The notes below the pieces were generated by a model. That model had not been told where the DNA came from. It saw only the letters and a list, made by a program, of their open reading frames with translations, and did no database searches. Of a stretch of 64,000 nucleotides of DNA, positions 1 to 11,345 are shown one piece after another (the stretch's first letter is position 1; each line of letters starts with the position of its first letter). Both the position numbers and the translations under genes were made by a program. Location of the stretch: the NCBI GenBank assembly GCA_030998225.1, contig JAPYXD010000695.1, positions 3,949,001-4,013,000 of the forward strand, given 5' to 3'. This DNA is from Diplolepis rosae (taxonomy: Eukaryota; Arthropoda; Insecta; Hymenoptera; Diplolepididae).

Positions 1-196
1 AAGGTCGGCCAGAACGAGAATCACTATCAACAGAAGTGCGGCCTCCTTTGAAACGATTATACCACTCTTTTATTCGCGTTTTGCTCATACATTCATTCCC
101 AAAGGCCTTCTGCATCATCTGAATAGTTTCCGAACTCGTTTTTCCGAGTTGAAAACAAAATTTGATGCAAATTCGTTGATCTTGTTTTTCAGTCAT
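1..196 (-). CDS. mariner M1 transposase, N-terminal part (runs off the window)
   Basis: Reading leftwards from the ATG at 196-194 there is an uninterrupted frame to the window edge, about 65 residues, starting MTEKQDQRICIKF. It covers the first helix-turn-helix of a mariner transposase and ends in the SRSGRP linker typical of the family (WYNRFKGGRTSVDSDSRSGRP-like region). Such proteins bind the terminal inverted repeats and cut and paste the element in the nucleus. The frame is intact here, while the copy at 27729-28157 has an internal deletion, so this copy may be the better one. The catalytic part lies outside the window, so activity cannot be judged. Confidence 0.75.
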   Translation of the reverse strand, partial: MTEKQDQRICIKFCFQLGKTSSETIQMMQKAFGNECMSKTRIKEWYNRFKGGRTSVDSDSRSGRP

Positions 197-360
197 TTTT
201 ATCAATCACGCTGCGCATGAACTATACGTCCTGCAGATGTCAGCAAGCAACCGATAGGTTCGTGAGGCTTTATTGTTGACGTTCATGCTCCGCAGAGGTC
301 GCTCGAACACTATGTCACGGAGATATAAAGGTAGGCCCGATACTTTCCAGACAGACCTCG
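1..360 (-). mobile_element. mariner family M1, terminal part, cut by window edge
   Basis: Positions 1-360 match 27958-28354, the right end of a second copy, at high identity. The outer end reads cagacctcg and is followed by TA (361-362), the usual mariner target dinucleotide. The segment between the transposase start and the terminus lacks about 45 bases that the other copy has. The element abuts another mariner remnant directly at 363. Confidence 0.8.
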
Positions 361-362
361 TA

Positions 363-1392
363 TTCTTCAACATAATTTCCTTCCAGCTCGGCACACTTAG
401 TCCAACGATCTTTCAACATTTCGATGTCTCTTTTGTAATATGATTTGTCAAGGCCTCCGAAATAACCATTGGTTTTCCATTTGACCTCTTGATTTAATAT
501 AAATCGGTTTCCCTGGAGCCATTTCTATAAGTTTCGAAATAGATAAAAGTTGCTGGGGGCCAGATCTAAAGAATAAAGTGGGTGGGAAAGCAATTCGAAG
601 GGTAATTCATTGATTTTTGCCATCGTTTTTGACGATTTGTGAGGCGGTGCCTTGTCTTGCAAAAAGATGCTTTTGTTCAACAAATAAGGCCGTTTTCTTG
701 TCATTTCTGCTTTCAAACGGTCCAATAATGCACAGTAATAGTCGCTGTTGACTTTTTTCCCTTTTTTCCTAATAAAGTCGATGAACAATATGCCACTGGG
801 ATTCCAGAAAACAGAAGCCATAATCCTCCCAGCCGATTTTTGTATCTATGCTCGCTTTGGTGCAGTTCGACCGGGTCTTACCCACTGTTTTGTTTGTTGT
901 TTCGCTTCTAACGTGTAGTGGTTGATCCATGTTTCATCAATGGTCACTAATCGGTACAAAAAATCGCTTGGATTATGGTTAAAAAGGACCAAACAACTCT
1001 TTGAATTACGAACTCGTTGGCGGTTTTCATCGATTGTTAGCAAGTGCGACACTTATTTTGCGGAAAGCTTTCTCATGCCCAAATCCTCATGGAAAATTTT
1101 AACAATTGATTCAATTGATATGCCTGCAGCCTCAGCTAACTCACGCACTTTCACTTTTGGATCACCTAATACGATGTCATGGATCTTTTGGATGTTTTCT
1201 GGAGTGGTAACGTCTTTTAGCTCTCCCGATCGTTCAGCATCATTTGTGCTGGTACGGCCTCGTTTAAATTCACCAATTCACTTCTCGACCATTTGCCTCG
1301 ATGGAGAATATTACCCATAACATTTATCAAGCCACTATATTCGTCTGCACAATGCTTTTTTCCATTAGCAAACAGTGTTTAATCAGCACATT
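363..1392 (-). pseudogene. mariner DD34D transposase remnant (irritans/mellifera-like)
   Basis: Reverse-strand pieces reproduce a mariner transposase from near the N-terminus (IKHCLLMEKSIVQ at about 1385) through the linker, the first catalytic block VTIDETWINHYT (around 925-960), the second block LQDKAPPH (around 650) and the third block YSLDLAPSNFYLF (around 530-580), ending in the C-terminal RNVERSLD...GRKLC region near 365-420. Stops and frameshifts separate the pieces. The third catalytic aspartate (APSD in active relatives) is N here. The first start region merges into another repeat at 1393, so the 5' inverted repeat is missing. It is non-functional. Confidence 0.85.
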
Positions 1393-1525
1393 GATCGTTT
1401 TTCATCAAACGAGATACAAGAGGTTTTTCGGATTGGTTCGGAATGACTTGAAAACGTATTCCGGAATGGCTCGAAATAGTTCTGATTCGCCCGGATTGAA
1501 TTCCAATCCGATATTTTTGCCAGGG
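1393..1525. repeat. right half of a CCCTGG-type MITE
   Basis: From tttttcatcaaacgagata to gccaggg this matches the right halves of the copies ending at 18987 and 60297. It has repeated CGGATT / AATCCGA words. The left half is missing and its place is taken by the mariner remnant. Confidence 0.65.
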
Positions 1526-2517
1526 TAGTTAGACCGGCCATTTTGGAATATTTAGTAAGAAATGGTAAGAGACAAGCACGAGATATATGTATCCAATTAA
1601 GTAGTAGTCATCTATCGGTTTGAGACAATAAGGAACAAGAATCCTTAGGACTAAACGATGTACCGTCACGCGTTAAAGATGAGGGAATGACGTCGACGAC
1701 GAGGATGATAATGACGATGATAGGCCGATAGGACGAGACAGGAGTTTAACCTGTGAAGCTCAGGAACGTGTTTATTCGGAAGGAGGTTGCCCTTCCTTTT
1801 CCAGTCGTGCGCCAAGGAACCGGCAAGCGCCCGTGGAATGTCTTCATTAAAATACCCAAGCTCATCGCTTATGCAGAGCAAAAACACAGCGAGATCTTCA
1901 GCTCTTCTAGTCTGATTCCAAAACCTGACACTGCAAGCCGATCTTTCTTTCTTCGATTCTGGATTCAAGATTTCAGATTTTGGTCCCATAACAGAATAAT
2001 TGGGATCAGTTCTTTGAAATGTTCAATCGACAGAATAAAAATTTTAAACAAATATTATTAAAATCCTATTCTATTAAATTTTTTCGAGTCGGAAATTATC
2101 ACACAGAGAAAATCTATTTGAGAAAAATTACTTTCATTCGTGACCTTTTGATCTCGTATTTTCTCGTATTTTTACTATGAATATGCTTTTGTCAATTCGT
2201 TTCCTGCAACCTAAAATCCTAATAATATTAGATATTTTAATTCATCTTAAAAATGAATCATTTCATTTTTTATTGGAAGAAATTATATCTTAAACTTCAA
2301 CTTTTATCAATTTCCTCGGGGCCCTCTACATTTTTTATACTTGACCAGGCAGACTTCGGGGCCCTGCAATATTTAAGCCGGCATTTCTCTCAAAAGTGGT
2401 GATACACTTTCCCAGTTGATATATAAGAACCGTTCAAACCTTTAGTTTTAGCGAAAAGCGAGCGATATTTAAACATATAGCAGCATATTATTATTTGTAA
2501 TAGTGTTAGGTTTATGT
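1526..2517. other. no gene recognised; GC-richer patch 1620-1990
   Basis: The patch 1620-1990 is less AT-rich than its surroundings and is open in two frames on opposite strands, but neither translation resembles a known family. 2050-2517 is AT-rich with no feature I can name. Confidence 0.4.
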
Positions 2518-2895
2518 CCCGAGTCGAAAAATCGAAGGCCTCATTTGAGCCTCTGCGACATAATTTTGAGGCTGAAGAGGGGTAAAAGAGGTTCTTGTTC
2601 GTATTTTTGAACCTCTTTTAAGCCTCCAGACTTGACTTACGTCCGTTTTAGGCTCAAGAGGTTCAAATGAGGCTATACATTACGACGGGAAAAGTGCCTG
2701 TTAGGCTCTTCTCGATCGAAGAGGTTCCTGAGCGTTAAAGGAGGTTGAAAAATAAAATACAGAGGCTAAAGAGGGTTAAATGATGACTTAACGATTATCA
2801 ATAGGCTTTAAAGAGGTTGTGGAGACTTAAAATGTTTCAATGAGCTTCAATATCACCAAGAGGCTCATATGAGGCCCTCGAAATTTCGACTCGGG
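2518..2895. mobile_element. MITE with CCCGAGTCGAAA inverted repeats
   Basis: Left end CCCGAGTCGAAA and right end TTTCGACTCGGG are inverted copies. The flanks are gt (2516-2517) and gt (2896-2897), a possible 2-bp target duplication. The inside is built of many variants of GAGGCT and AGAGGTT in both orientations. It has no coding capacity. Confidence 0.6.
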
Positions 2896-3123
2896 GTATG
2901 CGTTGTATTAGTATACCTAATTATAGTTCCTAATAAGGTATCTCCTCTGTATCCCGAAATGGTTTATGTGTACGGTTATGTATATATGCAAATTACACTG
3001 GCATATGAGAGTTGCGCTAATGGGAAGTGACTAGGTTTTTTCGATGGATTTTCGCACGCTGAACACGAATCTGGGCTCAAAAGTTGTCAATCACGTATAA
3101 TTTTTGAGAAAATGGTGCTTGAA

Positions 3124-3142
3124 CCCCCCCCCCCCCCCCCCC
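3124..3142. repeat. poly-C tract
   Basis: A run of 19 C on the plus strand, a likely polymerase-slippage site. Confidence 0.95.
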
Positions 3143-3446
3143 AAATGGTGTTTTTGGCCATTTTTGGATAACTGTGGGGGCTAAACTCGGAGTCTTAGAA
3201 ACTTCAAAAATGTCTCAAATTAAAGCTTTTCATTTCCCTTTTTGACCCCGATAAACCTAAATTTAATCGGATCAAGGCTAATTGTAAGGACAATTCTGAG
3301 TGATCCATGGATGAATGAACTAACGTTGCACCCTTTTGAATCAACCCTTCGGTTCATCAATGTACGCCGATCCATCCAGGGTTTGTTCGTTGCTGGCCAT
3401 ACAAACTATTTCCGATTCGATATTTCTATCTAAAGAAACTATTCCC

Positions 3447-3730
3447 AAGCCGACATTGAGCGCGAAGCGTTAGTGTCTTAATGAGATTGTGTTCCTTAAG
3501 GCTGATAGGGCCTTAATTAAATTGAATTTCCTTTCTCATTTAAAATACAAAATAAATTTAGTCACTGAGAAAATTTCATTCACATTTACAAGTTTATAAA
3601 ATTGACTTGAGTGTCATTTTCAAATTGCAAGAAGTAAACTTAAATGTATGCGAAGAATATAAGACCGAGCGCCAAGCGCGAGGTTCAAACAGTATAGAGC
3701 ACGGAGCGCGACGTTCAAATATTTGTTTTT
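3447..3730 (+). repeat. GCGCGAAGCGC-type interspersed repeat, copy 1
   Basis: This aligns along its length with the reverse complement of about 22192-22480. Shared words include gtgttccttaaggc, aaacttaaatgtatgcgaag and aagaccgagcgc. The GC-rich palindromic word is partly eroded here (gccaagcgcgagg). Confidence 0.7.
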
Positions 3731-6190
3731 TATTAACATTAAGGGGTCCGCCTAAGCTTGGGGCCAAAAAAAAGGGCGATTTTGAATATTTGTTTTGATC
3801 AGATTATTTGAATCAATAATACACGATACAATATTCACATTTTGAATCAATAGAATTTAACTCATTTTCGCCCATTTGCCTTCATATCACCTTGAAATGA
3901 CCTTGACCAATAGAACATCTTATACGTAAAATTTTCCGCTCTTTCCAAATTCGGCGTAAAAAAAAGATATTCCTATTAGAAAAAATCACTTTGACCTTGG
4001 AATGACCTTGAAAACCAAGTTCAAGGTCAAGTTCGTTGATACCATTAGGTGACTTTTGTCCGAAACATTTGTCTGTATCTGGTATAGATCCCGAGAAAAT
4101 TAGGTGGGGCGATTAAAATGGCCCACCCTATATATATAATTTTCTATGTGAAATAAAAAATTAATAAAATTTCAAAAGATGATTATTCATTTTAAACATT
4201 TTATCTATTGAATCTTGTTTGTAGTCTTGTGTTTTTATTAATAGTATTCGATAATCGTTTCTTGTTCGGATGACACTAGACCTGACTAGTCTGTGATCTT
4301 TGTTCCACGAAGATCGAGGATCCAGGCGAGATCTTGTAAGTTGAAAGAATGGTTGACCTGCGTCTTCGACATGGACCCCACGCAAGGTGGGCATACTCTC
4401 CCACGAAGTGGATTTATCATCAAGAAAATACAAACATTCTTCCACCCTTTCTTCAACTTTCTCATTTTATTACTTTAAAAAAAACAGTCTTTCTGTGAGC
4501 AAAATAATTTTTACTTTTTAATTTGAAATTATATCCTTGACAAAAATTTCAGGAAGGAAATAATTAATCCAAGCCATTTCTAATTCTAATTCCGACTCAA
4601 TTCAAAATTTTTTTCAAGTTTCATGTATATCTGTTTGAAATAGATCTTATTCAATACGATTAATCCGTATTAATTCAAGTTAAGGTCTACATAAACCAAT
4701 TTTACTATCAGAATAAAACCTAAATCGGGATTATTTTTAACCGATTTGCCTCGAACGCGAAACTTTCACCAGGAATAATACAATATATGTCTTATCACTC
4801 ATAAAGAACATCAATTTCAAATAAAATTTAAAAATCTAATTTAGCTACTGCTTTTCAAAGGTCGTTATGAAAATACCTGTAAATATTTTTAGATTGAATT
4901 ATTGTTATACATTTTTGAGATTCCAGAGTAGAATTTCTTGATCATGTTCTATTCAATAAGACAGGCAATAAAAAGAGAATTAATTGAATTGACGGAGGTT
5001 GTCGATCATGAATCGTGGGGTAGAGACTTGTTATAAAAAAAATATGTTCGTTAGATGAGTGAAGGCCAGCAAGCAATGATTTTACGACTTCTGTACGCGA
5101 GTCTTAGTTTTAGATAATCAGTGATAGCTGCGCTGACAGAAAGTGCCCACGAAGCTACCTGCACCACGGGGTACCATCTCGAAAATCCAATGCAAGCGGG
5201 ATAGATCACAGATCACAGATCAAGTCAACTGGTGACGATCAGTTCGATATAGGAATTAGGCAGCATGATTCGAACATTCCTCCGTGTCGTGGTCCCCTAC
5301 CTATGATGAATAACACAAGTCTCTTTTGAGTCTCTTTTACCAACCCAAACACTTTTTCATTGCAGTAGATATAATAACAAATTCCAATTACACACGCCGG
5401 CAAAATTTGTACCCAAGGACTGGACTAAGTGACCCCAAAGGATTTTGATGCCCTAAAATCGAATCCTCTATCAAAATTTTTCCTATACGTCAGGATTTTG
5501 AGATATCCTCATCTAAAAGTGTTAAAATGGCCTTTTTCAGTCATATATGAAAGAATATAACAATTTTCATAAAATCTCAATGTTTTGAGTGAAAAAAAAT
5601 GCCTTTTATGGTTCTGGTTTTATCTATCAAAAACGGTTCTCTAAGAATAAAAAATTCAATTTTCCCGAAAATATACGAGATACGATAATAATTTCAAGAA
5701 ACAAAATTGTTTATTCTAAAGAAATCTACAAATTTACTAATGACTACTTTTTCATGGAAATTATACCTTTTATTTATTAATGAAGAATATTATTGAAAAT
5801 AAGAACTTTTGGTTTTCAAAACAATGTACTATAGAAAATATACAAATTTACTTCAGACCATTTTTTGATTCGACAGGTAGTTTTCGTTTTAATCGTTAAA
5901 AAGCTTATCAAAAATTTTAAATTCCATTTTGCACCAAATCTATACAAGACACGAAAAAAATGTTGAGATTAAAAATGGTTTATTCCAAAAAGATCTATAA
6001 ATTCGCTGTTGTTATTTCATGGGAGTAATATCTCTTCATTTAATCATCATAAACGTTTTTATAAAAATCGAGAATTCAATTTTCCCGCAAAATATCCGAT
6101 ATTCGTAAATAAGAAACAAAATTGTTTATTCCAAAGAAATCTACAAATGTGCTAATCGGATAAAAATCAATCCAACTCATCCCGGTTTTA
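3731..6190. other. AT-rich sequence with no gene seen
   Basis: There are only short, compositionally biased open frames. 3885-4030 has a cluster of TCAAGGTCA-like words (separate entry). 5100-5330 is a GC-richer patch with no recognisable coding signal. 5520-6130 contains diverged internal repeats (words such as acaaaattgtttattc and gaaatctacaaat recur about every 150-400 bases), suggesting an old repeat. Confidence 0.4.
3898..4029. promoter_or_regulatory. cluster of TCAAGGTCA-like nuclear-receptor half sites
   Basis: TGACCTTGA occurs at 3898-3906 and 4004-4012, TGACCTTGG at 3993-4001, and TCAAGGTCA at 4021-4029. YCAAGGYCR is the known FTZ-F1/SF-1 consensus. Whether this is regulatory or just the consensus of an old repeat is unknown. 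Confidence 0.25.
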
Positions 6191-6289
6191 TCCGAATGAA
6201 TCCAAAAAATGTTTTCAACCCAAATCAATCCGAACTCAGAGTGATCGAAACGGAATTTTTAATTCCAATCAATCGATTTTTTACCATCG

Positions 6290-6640
6290 ATCAAAATTTT
6301 CATATTTCCGAATCATCATTTAACCTAATTCACATTCAGTCGAAAAATAATGGTACCAAAGTTAAATTACATTGTATAATATAATAAAATTATAATAATC
6401 CAAATTATAAATTCAATTGACTGAAGTAAATTTGCCTGCCATTACATTTAATTCGGATTTGTTTCAGGTCAAATGGTTTTTCTGTATTAAGAAACATAAC
6501 GATTCGGTGAAGTGGGAATTGAGTTAAATTATGATTAGGAACAAAAAATTGGTAAATTGATGATTCGAAAATATTTGTAAAATATAACAAATGATTCAAA
6601 AAAATAAAAATCAGGATAAATTGCACGGCGACCGTTTAAA
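6290..6640. repeat. interspersed repeat, copy 1 (pair with 10950-11345)
   Basis: It shares an ordered series of words with 11115-11330: acattcagtcgaaaaataa, the ttgtataatataat block, ttaattcgg/tttcaggtcaaat and gaaacataacgattcg. Its two ends are themselves weakly inverted. No coding potential. Confidence 0.6.
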
Positions 6641-7845
6641 AGACCAATGTCCCTGAAAAATGCGCTATTTCTTGGATATTTTGCAGCTTGATTACGGAGG
6701 AAGTAAATTAATTAGAGTTTTTTGAATTCGTCAACTGGAAGTAACAACTTGAAAAATACTCATAAATGCAAAAATCCAAAAATCGATTTTTCCAGCCTCA
6801 AATTCTTTTCTTCCTGACATGTCAAATGTATTTAATAAACAATAGTATATTGTGCAACTAGGGAAATAAATGTTTTTCCCTTGTTGTTGTTGTTTTTTGT
6901 GCGTTGAAAGATAAAACATTTAATGCTGATTAAAATCAAATTGATCAACAATACACTTCCCACAAAAAAAACATTATAAAGAAAGTGTTTTTTTTGGGCC
7001 CGCACAGTGGACGATAGTGTTTCAATAATACTAACTTTCCAACATCAGAGAAATCAATGTCTTGAGACAATATTTCTATATTTTGCCTCATAAAAATATT
7101 AACATAAATAAAAATGCCTTACTTCAAAGAAGTGAAATCCATGAAATGCATGTTTTTGGATCCAAGAACTTTTTTTTCAGTGAAGCTTCAACTCTTATTG
7201 TGTTCGAGCCATTAGGCCAATCCGCAGCTGAGCTCAGATGTTCTGGGGATAAGGGGAATATTGAGATCGTGATTGGTGACGGGGACAGGGGTAGCGACAC
7301 GGAATCGAGATTCTATCTTGTCGGTAAGCCGCTTGGAAAGTAAGCGAAGATCTCCTTCTGTTTCTCTTTACCTCGGTTTTATTTCTTAGCATCCTTGTCT
7401 CTTTCCATCTTGTTTTACCGCGAACGCGGCATGGATTTGCATGCGATCAGTTGCCGATTAAACGCGATAGAATCGGTAGCCTCGCCTTTTAAATTGATGG
7501 TAAAGCCTTCCGCCTTATTGCCTCAAAGTGCGACCGACCGTGTGATTCCTATAGTTAATGTAATTCGCCACTTTACTCTCACTTTACTTTTTTAAATTGC
7601 AAATAACAAAATAACATTCCTCAACTATTCTTAAATAAAACTTAATTTACAAGTATTCAAATATTTCTTAATGAATCAAACAATTCGTTTACTTGAGTTT
7701 ATTTTAATTGAGACATTCTTAATGATCCAATCAAATCGTTTAATTGGATGAATTTCGTTAACTTTGCGATATAATTTAGTTAAATAGTCCGTGTAGATGA
7801 ATAGCTTGGTATAGGTGAGCTTCAAGCTGGTTTTACTAGAAACTA
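6641..7845. other. no gene recognised; GC-richer patch 7190-7570
   Basis: 6641-7190 is AT-rich. 7190-7570 has balanced composition and two short open frames (from about 7062 and 7395) with no family resemblance. Confidence 0.35.
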
Positions 7846-7939
7846 TTAAGTGTACAACTTTGCTTCCGCCGTTTTTCGATAGATGGCTGCAGCGGTAAAT
7901 GCTGTTCGAAATAGGCATATCAAAAATGTCACACATTAA

Positions 7940-8671
7940 GGGGTTATATACCTTTTTCTGGCTCAGAAAATCAAAAAAATTTGTATTGCTTATTTTTAAA
8001 GTACATACTTTTAACAATGTTTCTGCAAAATTTCATCGAGATCGGGGCACTAGAACATAAGATACGGCAGTTCTTAGCGCGCAGTTTCTGGAACTACTTA
8101 ATATCCACCTAAAACTTTAAACGCGATTATCTCGGAATTGTATTTTTGAAAAAATGCCATCGCAGTGAGCACGATATCTCGCTAACCACTACATCGATCA
8201 ATTTGAAATTTGGAGCGGTTGTTTGTACTTACAATAGCTAGTTCGTGAACGAAGGAATTTTTACTCAGACAAATCCTTCTGTTTTTTTTTTGGCGGAAAA
8301 CTCAATTTTTCGACCTTAAAAAATCGACTTTTTTGGAAAAAATATCACTGTAACTGTAAAAATTTTTTTTTTTGTAAAATCCTTCGTTCACGAACAAGGT
8401 CACACTATATACTAACGTAGTTTTTTTTTTTCAGCTGAGCCGTTACCGTTATTTCATGCTCACAGTAAGCCATTACAAACAAAAGGAGTTCTGCGGCAAG
8501 GAGTGTACCTTCCCTAATTTTCCGAATTTTCACTCGAAATTTTATAAAAAAACACAATAAGAGATGTACTTTTTGAAACTTTTTATCGCATTTGAATAAA
8601 ACTATGATAACATGATTAAAAGAAATAAATAAAAACCCTGTATTTCCCTAGAGAAAAAGGTATATAACCCC
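7940..8671. mobile_element. TTAA-flanked MITE (piggyBac-type target site)
   Basis: The ends are ggggttatataccttttt and its near-exact inverse aaaaaggtatataacccc, each flanked by TTAA (7936-7939, 8672-8675). TTAA duplication is the hallmark of piggyBac elements, although the G-rich terminus is unusual for them. The 732-bp interior is non-coding. It sits in the 5' region of mariner copy A and is therefore younger. Confidence 0.7.
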
Positions 8672-8744
8672 TTAAGCTTGGACATCCGTCTACATAACAA
8701 CAGCACCACATTAGTGGATTTGTGTTTGCATCATAAATTTATTC

Positions 8745-9360
8745 TTGATCGAAGATGGCAGTTTTAAGCCAAATTCTCGTTATTTGCGGGAAGTTTTGAT
8801 TTTCTGCTTTCATTTGAAGAAAACTGCGGCTGAGGCTTATCGAATGCTCTTAAGTACTTATGGCGAGGACATGCCTCCATGTCGACGGTCACACCAAATA
8901 CCATGCTCACGATGCCAAAGGTTATGCTCTACATTTGGTGGAACCAGCTCGGTGTGGTGTATTATGAGCTGTTAAAACCGAGTGAAACCATTAAAGGAGA
9001 TCGGTATAGAACGCTATTGATGTGTTTGAGCCGAGACGAGGTTATCCTCCAGCATCATAATGCTCGGCCACATGTCGCAAGCTGGTCAAGACATATTTGG
9101 AAACGCTGAAATGGGAGGTCTTACCCCAGCCGCCATACTCTCCAAACGTTGCTCCTTCCGACTACCATTTGTTTCGATCAATGGCATACGACCTGGCCCA
9201 TCAGCATTTCCGCTCTCATGAAAAAGTCAAAAAATGGATCAATTCGTGGATCACCTTAAAAGAAGCATCGTTGTTTCGATATGGTATCCGAAAATTGCCA
9301 CAAAGATGGAAAAAGTAGTGGCTAGCGACGGACAGTACTTTGAATCATAAATTGGTTATC
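8745..9360 (+). pseudogene. mariner M2 transposase remnant, copy A
   Basis: The pieces in order are an N-terminal HTH block (FKPNSRYLREVLIFCFHLKK, 8760-8830), a large deletion at about 8880, then the catalytic middle (VMLYIWWNQLGVVYYELLKP, 8920-8980), the second catalytic block read as LQHHNARPHVA (D changed to H) and the third block YSPNVAPSDYHLF (about 9138-9176). The frame shifts at the deletion and near 9100. The C-terminus (IRKLPQRWKK) precedes the inverted repeat. It is inactive. Confidence 0.85.
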
Positions 9361-9418
9361 ACCTTTTAAGAATAAAGCCTCAAGTTGTACATACACCTAA
9401 TAGATACGGGCTTTACTG

Positions 9419-9650
9419 TCAGGCAAGAATACATAATTTCCAGAGAAACACGATTGTAATCAATACAATGAATAATACAATATTTTTTAGTTTTATTTTT
9501 GTTGTAAGCACCCATTTAGAGATTTCGCAGCGGCTTGGATGAGGCGCAGGCCTGGCAAGCCTCCACTTAAGAGATTTGGCTAAATCATCAAAATTTTTGT
9601 CAGTGTAACCCATAATTTCGTTATTATACGAAGATAGGTCAATAAGTTCT
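9419..9650 (-). CDS. exon-like ORF, C-terminal membrane tail, unknown protein
   Basis: On the minus strand the frame is preceded by a textbook acceptor (tttttttgtttttag just upstream of 9650) and reads about 77 residues to a stop at 9419. The start is EELIDLSSYNNEIMGYTDKN. A soluble part (FDDLAKSLKWRLARPAPHP) is followed by a predicted membrane span (IVLFIVLITIVFLWKLCIL) two residues before the stop. It looks like the last exon of a tail-anchored or C-terminally anchored protein. It lies between mariner M2 copy A (ends 9400) and a mariner remnant from 9670, and matches neither transposase. No upstream exon was found, so it may be a stranded exon of a host gene or a retained piece of a mobile-element gene. 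I do not recognise the family. Confidence 0.45.
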
Positions 9651-9669
9651 TCTAAAAACAAAAAAATTT

Positions 9670-10560
9670 ACATTATTTCGGATTAGCTTACTTTTATTTT
9701 TCAACATAGCATCCTTGTAGCTCGAAACACTTCGCCCAGTGATTTTATAATTTTTCCAGGCCGCCTAAAAAGTAAGGTTTTGAAAGTTTTTCACCACTTT
9801 AGCGGTAAGAGACGGTGCGTTGTCATGTTGTAGGATAACTTTGCCATGTCTTCGGGCCCATTCCGGCCGTTTTTTGATCAACGCATGATTCAAATTGATG
9901 ATTTGTTGTCGGTAGCGATCGGTATTCACCGTCTCACCAGGTTTTAATAACTCAAAGTACACCACACCACACTGGTCCCACCAAACACAGAGCATTGTCT
10001 TACGGCCAAAGCGATTTGGCCTTGGAGTCGATGGGCCGACCTCACCAGGTGAAAGCCATGATTTTTTCCGCTTCGGGTTCTCGAAATAAATCCATTTTTC
10101 GTCCCCCGTGACAATTCGATGCAGAAAAGATTTCCTTTCGAACCGTTTTTCGATTTTCCATTTGTCTATCGTTCAGTTGGTGTGGTACCCATTTTCCATA
10201 CTTTTGGATTTTTCCCATGGCTTTTAAACGTTGACAAATTGCTCCTTGGGTCACATTTAGTGTTCGTGCCAATTGTTGTTGCGATTGGGTTGGGTCTTCA
10301 TCCAATAACGCCTGCAATTCCTCGTCTTCGAACTTTTTCGCTGCACCAGGATGTTCATTGTCTGTTAAATCGAAATTTCCACTTTTAAATTGACGAAACC
10401 ATGTCTCACATGTTCTAATCACTGGAGCATGTTCACCATAAGTTTCTACCAGCAATCGATGAGCTTCAACTACTTTTTTCTTTTGATGAAATAAGAAAAG
10501 CAACGAATGCCGCAAATGCGATTTACTTGGAACGAAACTCGACATATTCACTGAGGTAAA
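9670..10560 (-). pseudogene. mariner DD34D transposase remnant (M3)
   Basis: The frame opens with MSSFVPSKSHLRHSLLFLFH (about 10545) and covers both HTH motifs, KKFEDEELQALLDEDPTQSQ and the MGKIQKYGKWVPHQLND linker. After a frameshift near 10100 it continues through GDEK(W), ELLKPGETVNTDRY and the second catalytic block LQHDNAPSLTA (about 9830). The third catalytic block is deleted: the frame runs from VVKNFQNLTF almost directly into the extreme C-terminus (SSYKDAMLKNK). The element lacks a recognisable 3' inverted repeat. Its 5' flank up to about 10730 probably belongs to it. Confidence 0.85.
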
Positions 10561-10949
10561 CAACTATGATGCTATTATTTTGGCAGAATGTAATTATGTA
10601 GTTTTGAAGGTTATTGTCCACAGAAAAATATGACATAGATGCCAAATCATAGAAATGTATACATATCTCTAGCGACATCTATGAGTAAAACCGGCAAATT
10701 TCCACTAACACTCCTGGTATGCGACGGACTTGGCTGAAAATTTGAGAGTAGTCTGTTAAGAAGTAGCGTTTTTTATAAATATACCTCTTTCATTATTTTA
10801 AGCACCTTTTGGTACATTCTGTAAGGCCTTATTGACCTGCTCTTGTGTCAAATGCAGTCAACGTGGCGCATGAATATTTTCCAAATTCCATATTTTCTAA
10901 AATGTATTTAACAGAAATTTAGTGACTAAATTACCAATTGCTCTCATTT
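10561..10949. other. mariner 5' flank and AT-rich sequence
   Basis: 10561-10730 probably holds the 5' end of the M3 mariner (tagcgacatctatgag-type leader). No gene after that. Confidence 0.4.
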
Positions 10950-11345
10950 TATATTTGTGAATCGTCACATAATCTAATCTTTATATTTGCGAATAACTAT
11001 TTGTACGAATTGTTATTTGTCTGAATCATCATGTGTCATAATTTTTAATTTTCTGAATAACACTTTCTCCTAAATCCCACTTTACCAAATTTTTCTGTTA
11101 CAAAAAAACCATTTGACCTAAAATACATTCAGCCGAAAAATAACGGCACCAAAGTCAAATAATATTGTATAATAATGTAATTAAATTATTATATAATAAT
11201 GCAAGTTATAAATTTTAATTGGCTGAATTAAATTTCCCCGCCATTATTTTTTGGTTGGATGTGTTTCAGATCAAATCTGTTTTCTGTAACACGAAACATG
11301 AAGATTCGCTGAAGTTGAAATCAGGAGAAATATGGTAGTGATTCA
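10950..11345. repeat. interspersed repeat, copy 2 (pair with 6290-6640)
   Basis: Direct-orientation match to copy 1 over most of its length (acattcagccgaaaaataac, ttgtataataatgtaatt, gaaacatgaagattcg). Confidence 0.6.

Larger units (their letters stand above)
7846..9400 (+). mobile_element. mariner family M2, copy A
   Basis: The left end ttaagtgtacaacttt and the right end (reverse complement ttaggtgtatgtacaactt) are inverted copies, with TA on both sides (7844-7845 and 9401-9402). The same family returns at 50892-52829. The element contains a decayed transposase and a MITE at 7940-8671. Confidence 0.8.

Noticed and set aside
922..1320. 132-codon plus-strand frame
   Set aside because: It is antisense to the mariner remnant 363-1392, whose minus-strand translation matches the family.
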